Assembly (NCBI GenBank): GCA_030674185.1
Contig: CM060312.1
Location: forward strand, 78,562,854-78,626,853
Origin: Monoplex corrugatus
Taxonomy: Eukaryota; Mollusca; Gastropoda; Littorinimorpha; Ranellidae
DNA: 64,000 nucleotides
Direction of reading: 5' to 3'
Below are positions 9,597 to 19,627 of the stretch, piece after piece; the first letter of the stretch is position 1, and the number at the start of each line of letters is the position of its first letter. Made by a program: the position numbers and the translations under genes. The notes beneath the pieces were generated by a model. The model saw only the letters and a program-made list of their open reading frames with translations, was not told the origin of the DNA and ran no database searches.

Positions 9597-9826
9597 AAAT
9601 GGAAGAGACCAGTCACCGTGGTGTAGTGGTTAACGCAACAGACTACCGATTGGAAGGTTGTGGGTTCGAATCTCCACCAGTACCTTCAAAACTATATCAT
9701 TGTGGGATTTTTCGGCTCTAACCGGCTCCTACCCAGAGCTGGGCGTGCTATGGGCTCATTTGGGAAGACTGGGACCACACAATCGAGTCTCATCCACTTC
9801 ACGTATGCGTCATTGAGGGTGTTGCT
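9597..9826 (+). mobile_element. SINE-A left half with tRNA-like head
   Basis: The head at about 9605-9680 has A-box-like TGGTGTAGTGG and B-box-like GGTTCGAATCT. The body continues with CGGCTCCTACCCAGAGCTGG and GGGACCACACAATCGAGTCT, also found inverted at about 20520-20620. The repeat stops at GTTGCT (9826) and resumes at GCTCAAAT (10913), so it is split by the insertion 9827-10912. Confidence 0.75.
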
Positions 9827-9945
9827 AATAATATTAATAATAATAATAATTACAATATTTATATAGCGCAAAATCTTGATAAAATCAAATCTAAGCGCTG
9901 AAACACACACACACGCACGCACGCACGCACGCACACATACGCACG

Positions 9946-9983
<38 letters not shown>

Positions 9984-10776
9984 CACACGCATGGCTATAA
10001 ATGGGGAGAAAGAATAAAAGCAATAAAAGCAAGAATAAAAGCAATGGAAAATTATAGAGAGCATAGCATATACAATTATATATTATAACCATGTGATTCC
10101 CCTCCGAGCGGAGACAGGCTGCAGAGGGGGGGGGGGGGGGGGTTGAGTGAGGTTAGGATTTTATGCGGAGGAGAAAAGGTGAGTTTTGAAAGCGGACTTG
10201 AAGGAGACAAAAGTAGGTTGCTGACGGACTGAGAGAGGAAGTTTGTTCCAGGAGAGTGGACCAGAAACAGAGAAGGCTCGTGGACCATAGGTATTGAGCT
10301 TAGTGCGTGGAAAGCGAAAAGTCAGAGGATCGGAGGCAGAGCGGAGGGTACGTGAGGGAACATAGATCTCAAGTAGGCTTGACAGGTAATCGGGGGCTGC
10401 GTTATTGAGGCTTTTGTAGCACATGGTGTCTAGTTTGTACTGTATGCGCTTTGATACAGGGAGCCAGTGAAGTTGTGCCAGGAGAGGAGATATGTGGTCA
10501 GCTTTGTTCTTTTTGAGTACAAGGCGTACAGCATTGTTTTGAATGCGCTGTAGGATGTGAATGGTGGAGGCAGGAAGACCAGACAGGAGTGAATTGCAAT
10601 AGTCAATGCGAGATATTATGAAGGAGAGAACGAGTTTTGCAGTTGTTTCGACAGAGAGATACTTCCTGATCAGCCTTATACGATGGAGATGATAGTAGCA
10701 AGATCTGGCAGTTTGAGAAACAAAGTTGTTCATGGAGAGGGTAGAGTCAATGCAGACACCAAGGTTTTTAGCTGAA
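9827..10776 (-). pseudogene. L2/CR1-like LINE C-terminal fragment with 3' UTR and (ATT)n tail
   Basis: On the minus strand the open frame from about 10776 to 10161 encodes about 205 residues: AKNLGVCIDSTLSM, ISRIDYCNSLLSGLP, LQRIQNNAVRLVLKK, LHWLPVSKRIQYKLD, YVPSRTLRSASD, and SWNKLPLSVRQ. This series is the C-terminal half of L2/CR1-type reverse transcriptases, downstream of the palm. The open frame runs on to 10814 only because it crosses into fragment X. The 3' UTR holds a G/C homopolymer (10127-10142) and (GT)n (9904-9990). It ends in GCGCTATATAAATATTG and (ATT)n at 9827-9870, a plausible LINE 3' terminus. 5' truncated; no catalytic residues present. Confidence 0.8.
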
Positions 10777-10911
10777 TGATTAGACGAACAACTTGAGAAG
10801 CAACGAACAGGCATCAGACGGAATAACCTTTAAAACAACTAGAAGATCCTGACTTTGCAGACGATCTGGCACTGCTCTGTCCCACTCACGAGCACATCAT
10901 CATCATCATCA
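10777..10911 (+). mobile_element. Reverse-transcriptase fragment X ending in (ATC)n, copy 2
   Basis: Almost identical to 6703-6850, including the start TGATTAGACG, the FADD-encoding part and the (ATC)n end at 10895-10911. Together with the LINE fragment on its left it forms the compound insert that splits SINE-A. Confidence 0.72.
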
Positions 10912-10912
10912 T

Positions 10913-11089
10913 GCTCAAATATTCTGACCAGCACCGCAGGTGTCTGTTTCTTCTCTTGGGCCTGGTTGACGCCAGGATATATTATGATAGTAAGCATGGA
11001 GCACAGCTCTGTCACGCAGTCTCAACCCTAGATGGAATTCCATAGCATCATGATTATCATCCTCATCGACATCATCGTCTTTGCATTGG

Positions 11090-11121
<32 letters not shown>

Positions 11122-11215
11122 GTGCCAGGTTCTGTGGCCATTAAAGACGGCGTAGAAAATGGATCGAAAAAAAATAAAGGTGAGCACAAAGGTAACCTCC
11201 CTGACTGCGATGATC
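10913..11215 (+). mobile_element. SINE-A right half
   Basis: Resumes at GCTCAAAT exactly where the left half stopped at 9826. Carries GGGCCTGGTTGACGCCAGGA, TATTATGATAGTAAGC, and an A-run at 11091-11119. Ends near AAGGTAACCTCCCTGACTGC. Confidence 0.7.
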
Positions 11216-11239
11216 CTAAAAGAAAAAAGAAAGAAAACC

Positions 11240-11448
11240 TTACCTGGGCAGTCTGGACACCAGAAGGAAGATGTAAGAGAGGAAAGACCCAAAAACACCA
11301 GGCGACGAATAGCAGAGGGAGAATATTAGACCCTAAAACACGCCTGGGGTACCACACAAAGGCTAGTCGAAAACGGACAGGAGTATCGGATCTTCGTCGC
11401 TGCCCTACACGCAAGTGGCATAAACAGCATTAAGTCAGTAAAGAAAAA
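11240..11448 (+). pseudogene. Non-LTR retrotransposon C-terminal fragment
   Basis: Broken frames encode WTPEGRCKRG, then in another frame RPKNTRRRIAEGEY, a stop, and LVENGQEYRIFVAALHASG. This matches the common end of several non-LTR reverse-transcriptase proteins (W-x-P-x-G-K-R-K-R-G-R-P-K-x-T-W-R-R ... A-L-H-A-x-G). Which LINE family it belongs to cannot be set from this length. Directly follows SINE-A, so SINE-A may have inserted in this element or beside it. Confidence 0.6.
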
Positions 11449-11471
11449 AAGTCGTGGTCGTCGGTCTATTA

Positions 11472-11672
11472 TTAACCCTCTAACTCCTGCACCCTATCCA
11501 CCAGCATCCAACACTGTCAACCATCATCATAGCAAAGCAAAAACTTTAAGCCTTTGACTCCCTCACCCTTTCCGCCAGTTTCTTGTAGAAAGCTGGTGGA
11601 AAGGATGAGGGAGTCATACGATTACGCTTTTTTTTTGCAGTTGATGGATACGGTGCTGGATTCAAAGGGTTT
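11472..11672. mobile_element. Nested-palindrome MITE, copy 2
   Basis: Starts TTAACCC, ends AAAGGGTTTA. Same arrangement as copy 1: outer arm, CATCATAGCAAAGC spacer, inner palindrome centred near 11587, then a T-run and outer arm. Arms are more diverged than in copies 5 and 6. Confidence 0.62.
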
Positions 11673-11722
11673 ATGACGATATTAAGAAACGGAGAACTTT
11701 AATCCTTCATCGTCCTGTTAAT

Positions 11723-11882
11723 TTAACCCTTTGACTCCCTGCACCCAGTCCACCAGCATACTGCATTGTCAATCATGCTAGCAAAGCAAAAACTTAACCC
11801 TTTGACTCCCTCAGCCTTTCAAGGGAGTCAAAGGGTTAAGTTTATGCAATTGATGGATAGTGTGAGGGAGCCAAAGGGTTAA
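11723..11882. mobile_element. Nested-palindrome MITE, copy 3 (internal deletion)
   Basis: Bounded by TTAA at 11723 and 11879. The inner palindrome has lost the CCACCAG...CTGGTGG part, leaving CCCTTTGACTCCC and its complement around a short loop near 11818. Only 50 bp from copy 2. Confidence 0.62.
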
Positions 11883-12599
11883 AATAATCCCCTCCTCCTC
11901 ACCTCCTTCTTTCATTTTTCACCCACCCTTTCTCCATCTTTCCCCCTTTTCATCTTTGTCAAACTTTCCGAATCTTTCATAGTTTTAATCGATCAAAGTC
12001 CTACGTAATGGGGGAACTGGATTATATGGGTGAAAGAAAATCTGCAACCGATACGCTTATGTAGAATTTTCCTTCGCTTATTTATAATATGAACTCCAAA
12101 CTGGGAGAAGAAATCGTCTGACAAAACAGATAATGGCTGTAACAGAAGTCCTTTAATCTGTAACCATACACTCCAAAAAAAATGTGTATAATTATAGTTG
12201 CGACGAAAGTTAGACTTGTTAATGTGCTTTGTTTGAAAACACCTTTTTGTCTCCTTTCATTTTCTTTTTCTTATTCATTTACTGTATATTTATAACTCTC
12301 TTTCTGAATGTGTCTTTTATTTCTCTCTCTTCTTTTTGTCTGAAAAAAAAACCCAACTTGATCACTTTTTTTTTACAAGGATAGTTAGCAAACAGCACGA
12401 TCTTTTGAGCGTTAGCAGTTTGGCAAACCAACAGACAAACGTTTGAATTTTACTTCGTTTAAAGTTCTCTGTCTGTTGAAGTGTTTGTTAAGGTCAACCG
12501 TTTTGTTCGTCGTGTCCAACGGCTTACCAGAGTTCATTTTATTTTCTTTGTTGTGTTATGATTTACATTACTGATTTGTTTGTATTATTGATTCATTGA
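11883..12599. other. No gene seen
   Basis: AT-rich, no open frame of interest, no recognised repeat. Short polypyrimidine stretches occur near 11890-11950 and 12290-12335. Confidence 0.4.
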
Positions 12600-12784
12600 T
12601 GTCTTTCAAAGCTGGAGGGAAAGAGAGCACCAGGTAGACCCAGGGAGAAGATATTGGACGGACTTGCAGAGTGGCTGAAGACAAAGAGGGTGGAAGAGGT
12701 GCTTGAGGCAACAAGGGATAGAAACAGATGGAAGGCCATGATCGCCAACGCCATGCGGCAAGGCATTTGATGATGATGATGATG
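12600..12784 (+). pseudogene. RTE-type LINE 3' end
   Basis: Plus frame encodes KLEGKRAPGRPREKILDGLA, WLKTKRVEEVLEATRDRNRW and KAMIANAMRQGI followed by TGA, and the TGA is the first unit of a (ATG)n tail at 12769-12784. Very close in protein sequence to the copy at 6851-7187, but 5' truncated to 185 bp. Confidence 0.8.
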
Positions 12785-12811
12785 TCTTTCTTTCTTGTTT
12801 CGTTCTTTTTA

Positions 12812-13270
12812 CAGTGAAACTCTGTTATAGCGAGAGTGGACGGCCCAGGCACATTTTCTCGCTATTGCCGAGTTCTCGTTATTCCCAAATGACGAATTTA
12901 CCAAGGGAAACAAAGGGAAATAATCTTGGCACCGGCGCCGTCGATGTGTTCATAATTAATCGATAGTGTCCCTTGATTACACACCGCACAAGGACGCGCC
13001 TTTCGTTGTTTTTCTTTGTTACCGGCCACCACGAGATGTGCCCTACCGGGAACTTGACGACGAGGTGGGGGTGGGGCGAGTGGCGAGAACTTTTGTGACC
13101 AGGAAGGATAGAAAATCTCTCGTTATTACCGAGATGATTATCCACTAACTCTCGTTAAACCCAATGGTTTATTCTTAAAGATTAAGAAGGATAAAAAACG
13201 GGGATTGAAAAATGTCTCGTTACTACAGTGTTCTCGTTATTACAGTTGTCGTTATTAATGGACTCCACTG
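12812..13270. mobile_element. pogo/Tigger-like non-autonomous DNA transposon
   Basis: Flanked by TA on both sides (12810-12811 and 13271-13272). Left end CAGTGAAACTCTGTTATAGC; right end, as complement, CAGTGGAGTCCATTAATAAC. Known: pogo/Tigger elements of the Tc1/mariner superfamily have TA duplications and termini of the form CAGTGGAACCTCGNTATAACGA. Internal sequence repeats TCTCGTTATTAC-like blocks near both ends. There is no transposase, so this is a 459-bp derivative. Confidence 0.75.
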
Positions 13271-13517
13271 TATTTCTTTGTTTATTTATTCATTTATTCA
13301 TTCCTTTATTTATATATTTTAGTATTTTTAGTTCTAAATGAATATGTAAATTAGCAACAATAAATGAGGAATATATCTTTCTTTAAGGTAATAAATCTTA
13401 TAGTGGGAAAATAAAATATCTTGTTACTGTCTCTCCCTTTTATCCTTCACCCACCACCCCCACCCCCCAAAAAGTTCACCTTATTTCATTTTTATTTATA
13501 CTACCGATATTTTGTCG

Positions 13518-13768
13518 TGAGATGCGTGTGAATGTGTGTGTGTGTATGTGTGTGTGTGTCTGTGTGTGCGCGCGCGCGCGTCTGTGTGCGTGTGTGTATC
13601 TGTGTGTGTGTGTGTGTGCGTGTATGTGTGTATGCGTGTCTTTGTGTGTGTCTGTGTGTGTAAATACGTGTGCGTGTGTATGTGTTGTGCGTGTGTGTGT
13701 TTCTGTGTGTGTCTGTGTGAGTGTATGTGCGTGTCTGTGTGTGTGTCTGTGTCTGTTAGTGTTAGTGT
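13518..13768. repeat. (GT)n microsatellite with (CG)n interruption
   Basis: Interrupted GT repeat with a GCGCGCGCGCG block at about 13568-13580. Alternating purine-pyrimidine sequence of this kind can adopt Z-DNA. Confidence 0.93.
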
Positions 13769-14080
13769 TATCTACTTAATATCCTGTTCTACGTCACATC
13801 GAAATGATACATCCCACTGTTGTAGTTAACCGTGAAAACTGATAAAATCTGTGTCCGCTTTTGAAACACATGTTGTCACTGAAATAGAAAACATATATAA
13901 TGTAATATCATATATATACTCCTAATCATAATTTAAGGGCCACTTCTTCCTTCCTCTCTAATTTTAAGTTGAAATAATTGATAATGTTTAGAATTGATTC
14001 TATGTTTTATTTCATCATTTCCACACCTGTTTTGGAAAAAGAAATTAGCACAATGACCCATTAGTGAACAGCACATGCAT
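13769..14080. other. No gene seen
   Basis: AT-rich spacer between a microsatellite and the mariner element, with nothing recognised. Confidence 0.4.
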
Positions 14081-15516
14081 TTAAAGGAACATTCCCCCCC
14101 TTTTCAAAAAACAGAAAGTGTCAGATTTGGCCAATCTGTTTTCAATATCGCGTGTGTCCGCCCCGAGCCTGGATGCATGCTTCACAGCGCCGATGCATCG
14201 ACCCCACAAGGGTACGGAGTGTGTCCTGAGGGATGGCCGCCCACTCGATCTGCAGGATGTCGACCAGCCTGGCCAGGGTGCCCGGTGGGGGTGGTTGTCC
14301 CTGATGCGCCTCCCGAGCACATCCCAGAGGTGTTCAATTGGGTTCAGGTCAGGTGAGCACGCTGGCCAGGCCATACGGACGACTTCATGCTGCTCCAGGA
14401 AGTCGGTCACAAGGCGTGCTCGATGCGCAGGTGCATTGTCGTCCTGGAAGATGGCGCCTTGACCAAGGTCCACAAGCGCAGGCAGTGCCACGGCCGCCAG
14501 AACCTCGTCCCGGTACCGGACCCCGTTCAGGATGCCGTCAATGGGGAGCAGGGGGGTCCGGGTACCACGGCTCATGCCACCCCACACCATCACCGACCCG
14601 CCGCCGTACCGGTTATGCTCTTGGACAGTGGCGTCAGCGAACCTCTCCCCTTGACGTCGCCACACCCGAGCCCGGCCATCGTTAAAGGTCAGGGTGAACC
14701 TGGACTCATCCGAAAACAAGACCCGGGCCCACTGTTGCCTTGTCCAGGTCACGTGCTCCCTGGCCCAGGTCATGCGGCGCACTCTGTTGACCGGTGACAG
14801 CACGGGTCGGACGGCCGGTCTCCGTGATCTCAATTTTGCCTCATGTAGCCGTCTTCTCACCGTGCTGCAGCTGATGTTAGCACCTGTTGCGTCCCTCAGC
14901 TGACCCTCAAGGTCACCGCAGTGGATGCCCTTTCCCTCAGGACGGAGAGGGCAAGGTAGCGGTCTTGCTGTCTTGTCGTTACTCTGGGTCGACCCGTGTG
15001 ACGCCTTTCCTGGACTGCTCCAGTCTCATTGAAGCGCTCCAGCAGTCTCTGGATTGTGGAATGCGACACTTCAAGTCGTCTAGCAACTTCCCGCTGCGCT
15101 AGGCCTTCATCAAGCAGAGTGAGGGCTCTCCCCCGCTGCTCATCCGTCATCCGTCGTCTTGCAAGCATGGTTAAAACGAACCAAGAACGGGTCCTTTTTA
15201 TCCTCGTCTGCGGGCAACTTTGGCTGGAGTAGTGTTCAAAAAGGGCTTGCCTTGCACGTGCAAAGCGAATTTTGTCGCTACCTTGCCTGCGTCGTCAGAG
15301 AGACCCTGCTGAAGATTCGACAATTTCGTGTGGAAATTGTCTTCCTTGGGCCGCCCATTGCAAATCGGCAAATCCCCAAACACGTGCCAAAAGGAAACTG
15401 CAATGTTGTCTGAGCTCTTATCCATTCAGTTACGGCAACGAATTGGAGAAAAGAGTAAGAGAAAATAGGTTATTTCTCCTTTCAAAAAGTGACTCAAAAA
15501 CGTTCCTGGCCCTTCA
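14081..15516 (-). mobile_element. Probable extent of the Tc1/mariner element
   Basis: Left boundary sequence AAAGGAACATT with CCTTTTCAAAA, and the complement of the right boundary, CCAGGAACGTT with CTTTTTGAAA, are similar enough to be degraded terminal inverted repeats around the transposase. A clear TA duplication was not established, so the ends are tentative. Confidence 0.4.
14142..15168 (-). pseudogene. Tc1/mariner transposase, DD34E, frame-broken
   Basis: Catalyses cut-and-paste transposition in intact relatives. Read from 15168: MLARRRMTDEQRGRALTLLD and EVARRLEVSHSTIQRLLERF form the N-terminal helix-turn-helix; a second DNA-binding half with RRRLHEAKLRSRRPAVRP follows. The catalytic core shows SDESRF, FQDDNAPAHRARL and SPDLNPIEHLWD, with 34 residues between the second Asp and the Glu. 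Two frame shifts are visible: near 14875-14900 (between the DNA-binding halves) and near 14285-14305 (after IRDNHP). In the shifted frame the end reads VGSMHRRCEACIQ and GGHTRY before a stop at 14142. The catalytic triad is intact but the protein cannot be made. The region is more GC-rich than its surroundings, consistent with recent transfer or insertion. Confidence 0.88.
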
Positions 15517-15755
15517 ATAATGACGTGTAGTATATATGGAAACCCCTGTTTTCAAATTTGTTCCTTTATTCAATTATGTTTTATGAGTGAAAATGATAAA
15601 TTAATGAAGTAATTATCGATTTCAAAACCACGTGTTAATTTATCCATTTCTACTGGACTAGATGCGAATCTTCAGTGACTTTTGTCTTTTCTTATTTGTG
15701 AAACTGTATGCCAACATTTCATGGATTGATTATCCATGTTCACACTGATCTTTTA
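15517..15755. other. No gene seen
   Basis: AT-rich sequence right of the mariner element. No feature recognised. Confidence 0.4.
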
Positions 15756-15885
15756 CCACTGTCTGTCTGTCTCTCTCTCTGTCCCCGTCTCTGTGCTTGT
15801 TTGTCTCTCTCTGTCTTTCTCTCTCTCTCTGTCAGTCTCTCTGTCTGTTTCTCTGTCTCTCTCTCTCTCTCTCTCTGTGCCTGAA
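15756..15885. repeat. (CT)n/(CTGT)n microsatellite
   Basis: Interrupted pyrimidine repeat of about 125 bp. Confidence 0.9.
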
Positions 15886-16097
15886 TTACCTGTTCTCTCT
15901 CCCCATGCGGTGTGCTTTGATTTGCTTTCATTTTATGTTGAGTTGGTCTAAGTGGTTGTACTGTTCTTATACTTAGTTTGATAATATCTTTATATTTTCC
16001 GACACGTAACAAACACCACATGGACACACGTAATGTCGTGATACAATCTGTCTGGTTCCTTTCCTTTCTGTGCTAGAAACTGGAGTTTGAAATTTCA

Positions 16098-16254
16098 TAA
16101 TGATGATGATGATGGTGACTGATGGTTGATGATGATGATGATGATGATGATGACAACGACGACGATGATGATGATGATGATGACAACGACGACGACGACG
16201 ACGATGATGATGATGATGAAGACACAACAACTGCAACGAAGATGATGATGATGA
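16098..16254. repeat. (GAT)n/(GAC)n microsatellite
   Basis: About 150 bp of GAT and GAC triplets. The poly-Asp, poly-His and poly-Ser frames are artefacts. It directly precedes an RTE 3' end. Confidence 0.92.
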
Positions 16255-16547
16255 TGTGGCAAAAAACAAAAAGAACATTATTGAAGAAGATTAGGAAGAA
16301 AAAAAAGACAAGCAACATTTATAGGACATTTTATGATGCAAGAGAAGTTAGACCACCTAGTCACAACAGGAAAGCTGGAGAGAGAAAAAAAAGAGCACCA
16401 GGTAGACCCACGGAGAAAATACTGGACGGATTTGCAGGGTGGCTGAGGACAGAGAGGATTGGAGATGTACTTGCAACGACAAAAGACAGATTCGTATGGA
16501 GGGCAATGATCAACAACGCCATGCGGCAGGGCACATGATGATGATGA
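16255..16547 (+). pseudogene. RTE-type LINE 3' end with (ATG)n tail
   Basis: One long plus frame encodes LLKKIRKKKKTSN, HNRKAGERKKRAPGRPTEKI, LDGFAGWLRTERIGDVLATT and WRAMINNAMRQGT, then TGA merging into (ATG)n at 16536-16547. The order is as in the other three copies, though the part around VTTGKLEG is frame-shifted. Flanked by triplet repeats on both sides. Confidence 0.8.
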
Positions 16548-16974
16548 AAGAGAATAAATAATTAAGAAAGAAAAAAAAGAGAGACAGAAAACTGATATGA
16601 CACACACACTTCAACCAAATCGACACTATATACCAGTGAGGAAACACGAAAGTTACTTTCAGCACAAGTTATTTTTAGTATTGTTGGCCAGACACTTCCC
16701 TGACGTCACACTCAGGCAGGAAGGTCAAAGGTCACCGAGGCTGTACAAGCAGACGAAAAGCTACAATTCTGGGTACACTGTTCTGGTTTAATTACAAAAT
16801 AGTCCTTGTTGTTTTTGTTGTTGTTGTTATTTTCGTTTTTCAGCTTCTTTTTACGTTACAAACATACTAATTCCGGCAGTTTCTTTTTGCTTTAAAGACA
16901 AAATTCATGTTTTTGATAATAAATCGATGTATGAGTTGTCGTGTTCCTAACCGCAGCCACAGAGAGACAGACTA

Positions 16975-17145
16975 TTGGAGGGTAATAAATCTTATACAGA
17001 CTGCTAAAGCCCAATAAATCCTGCACACACTGCTGAAGGGCAATCAGTAAATCTTACACACGCTACTCAAGGGCAACAAATCTTACACAGACTGCTGAAA
17101 GGTCAATAAATCTTATACAGACTGCTGAAGGGCAATAATTCTTAA
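16975..17145. repeat. About 34-bp degenerate tandem repeat, five units
   Basis: Unit resembles GGGCAATAAATCTTACACAG plus ACTGCTGAA. Five units with indels are seen. Each contains AATAAAT. Confidence 0.75.
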
Positions 17146-17394
17146 AGTGGCTTGTGCAGAGTAACTTCCCGTCAACGTGTTCCCTTCTGGGTTTTTTTTT
17201 AATCTATTTATTTTTTTATTTTTACAACGTGTGTGTAATGGCTGTATCAGCATGCAAACGCAGCAGAATATTGATATCTGATGTATGCGTGTGTATGGTT
17301 ATTTAAAACGCCAGCCATTTCTCCTAGACTGTCCTCACTCTTACCCATTGTTCCGCCACTCTTTAGTGATTTTGCCCACACTAATTGCTCCTAC

Positions 17395-17530
17395 TACTAC
17401 TACCACCACCACCACAACTTTCATTTCACACTATTTGGAAAAAATAAAGATAGTATTGCCCACACTACTATTACTCCCACCACCACCACTATTATCACTG
17501 TACTGCTGCTGCTGCTGCTGCTGCTGCTAC
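17395..17530. repeat. Trinucleotide repeats including (CTG)8-9
   Basis: (TAC)n/(ACC)n at about 17395-17415, an ACCACCACC tract near 17480, then (CTG)n at 17502-17527. No coding frame is supported. Confidence 0.8.
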
Positions 17531-18071
17531 AGCTACTTTGATTTCACAACATTTGGAGAAAAATATAGTATCAACCATCGTAAACACACACGCATACACA
17601 TACATAGACACAGCTACACACACGAACACGAATACACATACGAACACATACATGCACACAAGCGCAAATGCACCCATAAACACACAAAACAAATTGACAT
17701 TATGAAACTTTGTTCAACAAATATTACTCTTCACAACACGCAGTATCTTTAAGCTTCTCTTTTTTTCTTTTCTTTTATGAGAATGCGTCTAGCTCAGTCT
17801 TTGACTTTCTATGTCTATGTTCCGAACAGAGTTTCGAAACTGTCACAGATTCAGGTTAAAAAAAATTTCAAAACGTATTTCCGTTTCCGGGCTCTGTATC
17901 TCCCTAAAAGCTGTCGTAACAACTCTCAACCTTAGGACCAATGGCAATTCACAGTTTTTCACGCAAGTGAACCATCGGTTGATAACCATGTTCAAGCCAG
18001 AAACAGTTAAATACTCTTATTCCTTTCACTTCTTCGTGTTAGTTGTACCTGTTAGACCCTAGTGAAGCTGA
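17531..18071. other. No gene seen
   Basis: Contains an imperfect (ACACATA)n-rich stretch at 17580-17690 and otherwise unique AT-rich DNA. Confidence 0.4.
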
Positions 18072-18079
18072 AGTGTCCC

Positions 18080-18702
18080 AATTTCAATTCAATTTCTCAA
18101 GATGACGTCTCCGCGTTCGGAATGAATTCCATATACACTAATGTGACAGGTGCCATGTAATGGAGAAAATCCAGAATGATCATGGCACACGCCTTAAGCC
18201 TGCACAAAACCCATGAGCTGGCAGATCCTGAGGTCCTGCCTAGATACTTCCATAATTCTGCGGTCGTAGGGGAATGAGGTGGCAGAGACCTCAACTTTTT
18301 CCGGTGCCTGTACCACGAGGACGGCGCCCATCCCCTCTCCCTCGCTTCAAATTCATATTCACTTTCTTTTTTAACCAACACTTCCGAAAAGCAAGAAGGC
18401 TAATTGGTCTTCAAGGGGTAGACCTGGGAAATCAACCTATCTCAGCAATGTTTTATACTAAGACAGCCGGGCAATCCCCTTCTCTTCACGATTTTCAGCT
18501 ACTTTGGGATCTTTAACGTGCGCAGCCAGAAGACACATGGATCCGACTCGTTTTTCGTCCCCTTCCGAAAGACTAGACGTTCAGTTCGATTTTCGGGTCA
18601 AACTGAGGAGAAAAGTCGAGGCCTCTACGGGGAGCGAACCTGGATCCTCGAGTTTAGTTATTGGTAGGTGAACGTTTGAACCATTCTGCCACTCTTCTCC
18701 CT
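18080..18702 (-). mobile_element. tRNA-derived SINE-C, copy 1
   Basis: Flanked by the 8-bp direct repeat AGTGTCCC (18072-18079 and 18703-18710), which looks like a target-site duplication. On the minus strand the head reads AGTGGCAGAATGGTTCAAAC (A box) and AGGTTCGCTCCC (B box). The body carries CGAAAAACGAGTCGGATCCA, GGGATTGCCCGGCTGTC and CACTAATGTGACAGG as plus-strand landmarks. A second copy at 30733-31363 follows the same order throughout. Length about 620 bp, long for a SINE. Confidence 0.78.
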
Positions 18703-18865
18703 AGTGTCCCGCTGGTGTGACACCATAGAAACATCTCAAGGTCAAAGCTAAACGGAATGTGTACACATGCTACTTCGAGCAACTTAAAACTCTTCATCGA
18801 TGGCAGACTTTGGGGTTGGGAGCAGAGGTCCGTGTACAACTAGTGTACTGCGAAAAGACTATAGT

Positions 18866-19060
18866 TTAATAGTTGGACTCCTGCACCATGTTCACCAGCA
18901 TCCTGCATTGCGAAACCATGCTTGCAAAACTAAAAATTTAACCCTTTCATTCCCTCACCCCATCCACTAGCTTCCTGCAGGAAACTGGTGGATAGGGTGA
19001 GGGAATCAAAGGGTTAATTTTTTGCAGTTGGTTGGTAGGGTGCGGGAATCAAAGGGTTAA
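18866..19060. mobile_element. Nested-palindrome MITE, copy 4
   Basis: Bounded by TTAA at 18866 and 19057. Inner hairpin arms meet at TTCCTGCAGGAA near 18976. The internal TTAACCC and GGGTTAA junctions are preserved, so the inner palindrome alone is also bounded by TTAA. Confidence 0.66.
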
Positions 19061-19596
19061 AGATGTGAGGTCAACATTTCTCAGTTCAGTTTGTATTGTT
19101 CGAAGCGTAGCAGACCACCAAGATCTATGTTATGGTGACATCCCATTTCACCTTTTCTTTTTTACACCCTTTTTAAAAAAATAAAATGCCTTTAATTTGG
19201 GCCGTGTGCTTTCGATTGAACGAATGTACAGTTTTGCCTTATGGACTTGTGTCAGTTCGCCTAATTTACGTCTAAAGCTCAGAAAAAGGTGGGAATGACT
19301 TTGACTTTAGCTCATGATTATAAACTGAGAACTAAAAAAAAAAAAAAAAAAAATAGACAGAAGACAGACAGGGATGATATTTGAAAATTCTCACATTCTT
19401 TCATGGTTACTTGTTACCATTCTTTTATTTTATTATTATTATTATCATTATTATTATAATTGCACAATATTTACGCCACTCAAATATTTTGCCACTGAAT
19501 CGCTTCGGATTCTGCGACCATGTTCACCCTAAAATACTTGTCACTCACGCTTTTGTGAAGCTGGTATGGCTCTTGTAAGATGAGACGCTGACAAAG

Positions 19597-19627
<31 letters not shown>

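Noticed and set aside
9605..9680. Functional tRNA gene
   Set aside because: A and B boxes are present but the acceptor stem and anticodon arm do not pair convincingly, and the SINE body follows directly.
10161..10814. Start codon at 10814 for the LINE protein
   Set aside because: The first dozen residues come from fragment X on the other strand; the LINE sequence begins at about 10776.
14075..14903. Plus-strand frames antisense to the transposase
   Set aside because: They are shadows of the GC-rich transposase gene and match nothing.
16122..16260. Poly-Asp leader joined to the RTE tail frame
   Set aside because: The Asp run is (GAT)n. Only the RTE part after about 16255 has protein meaning.
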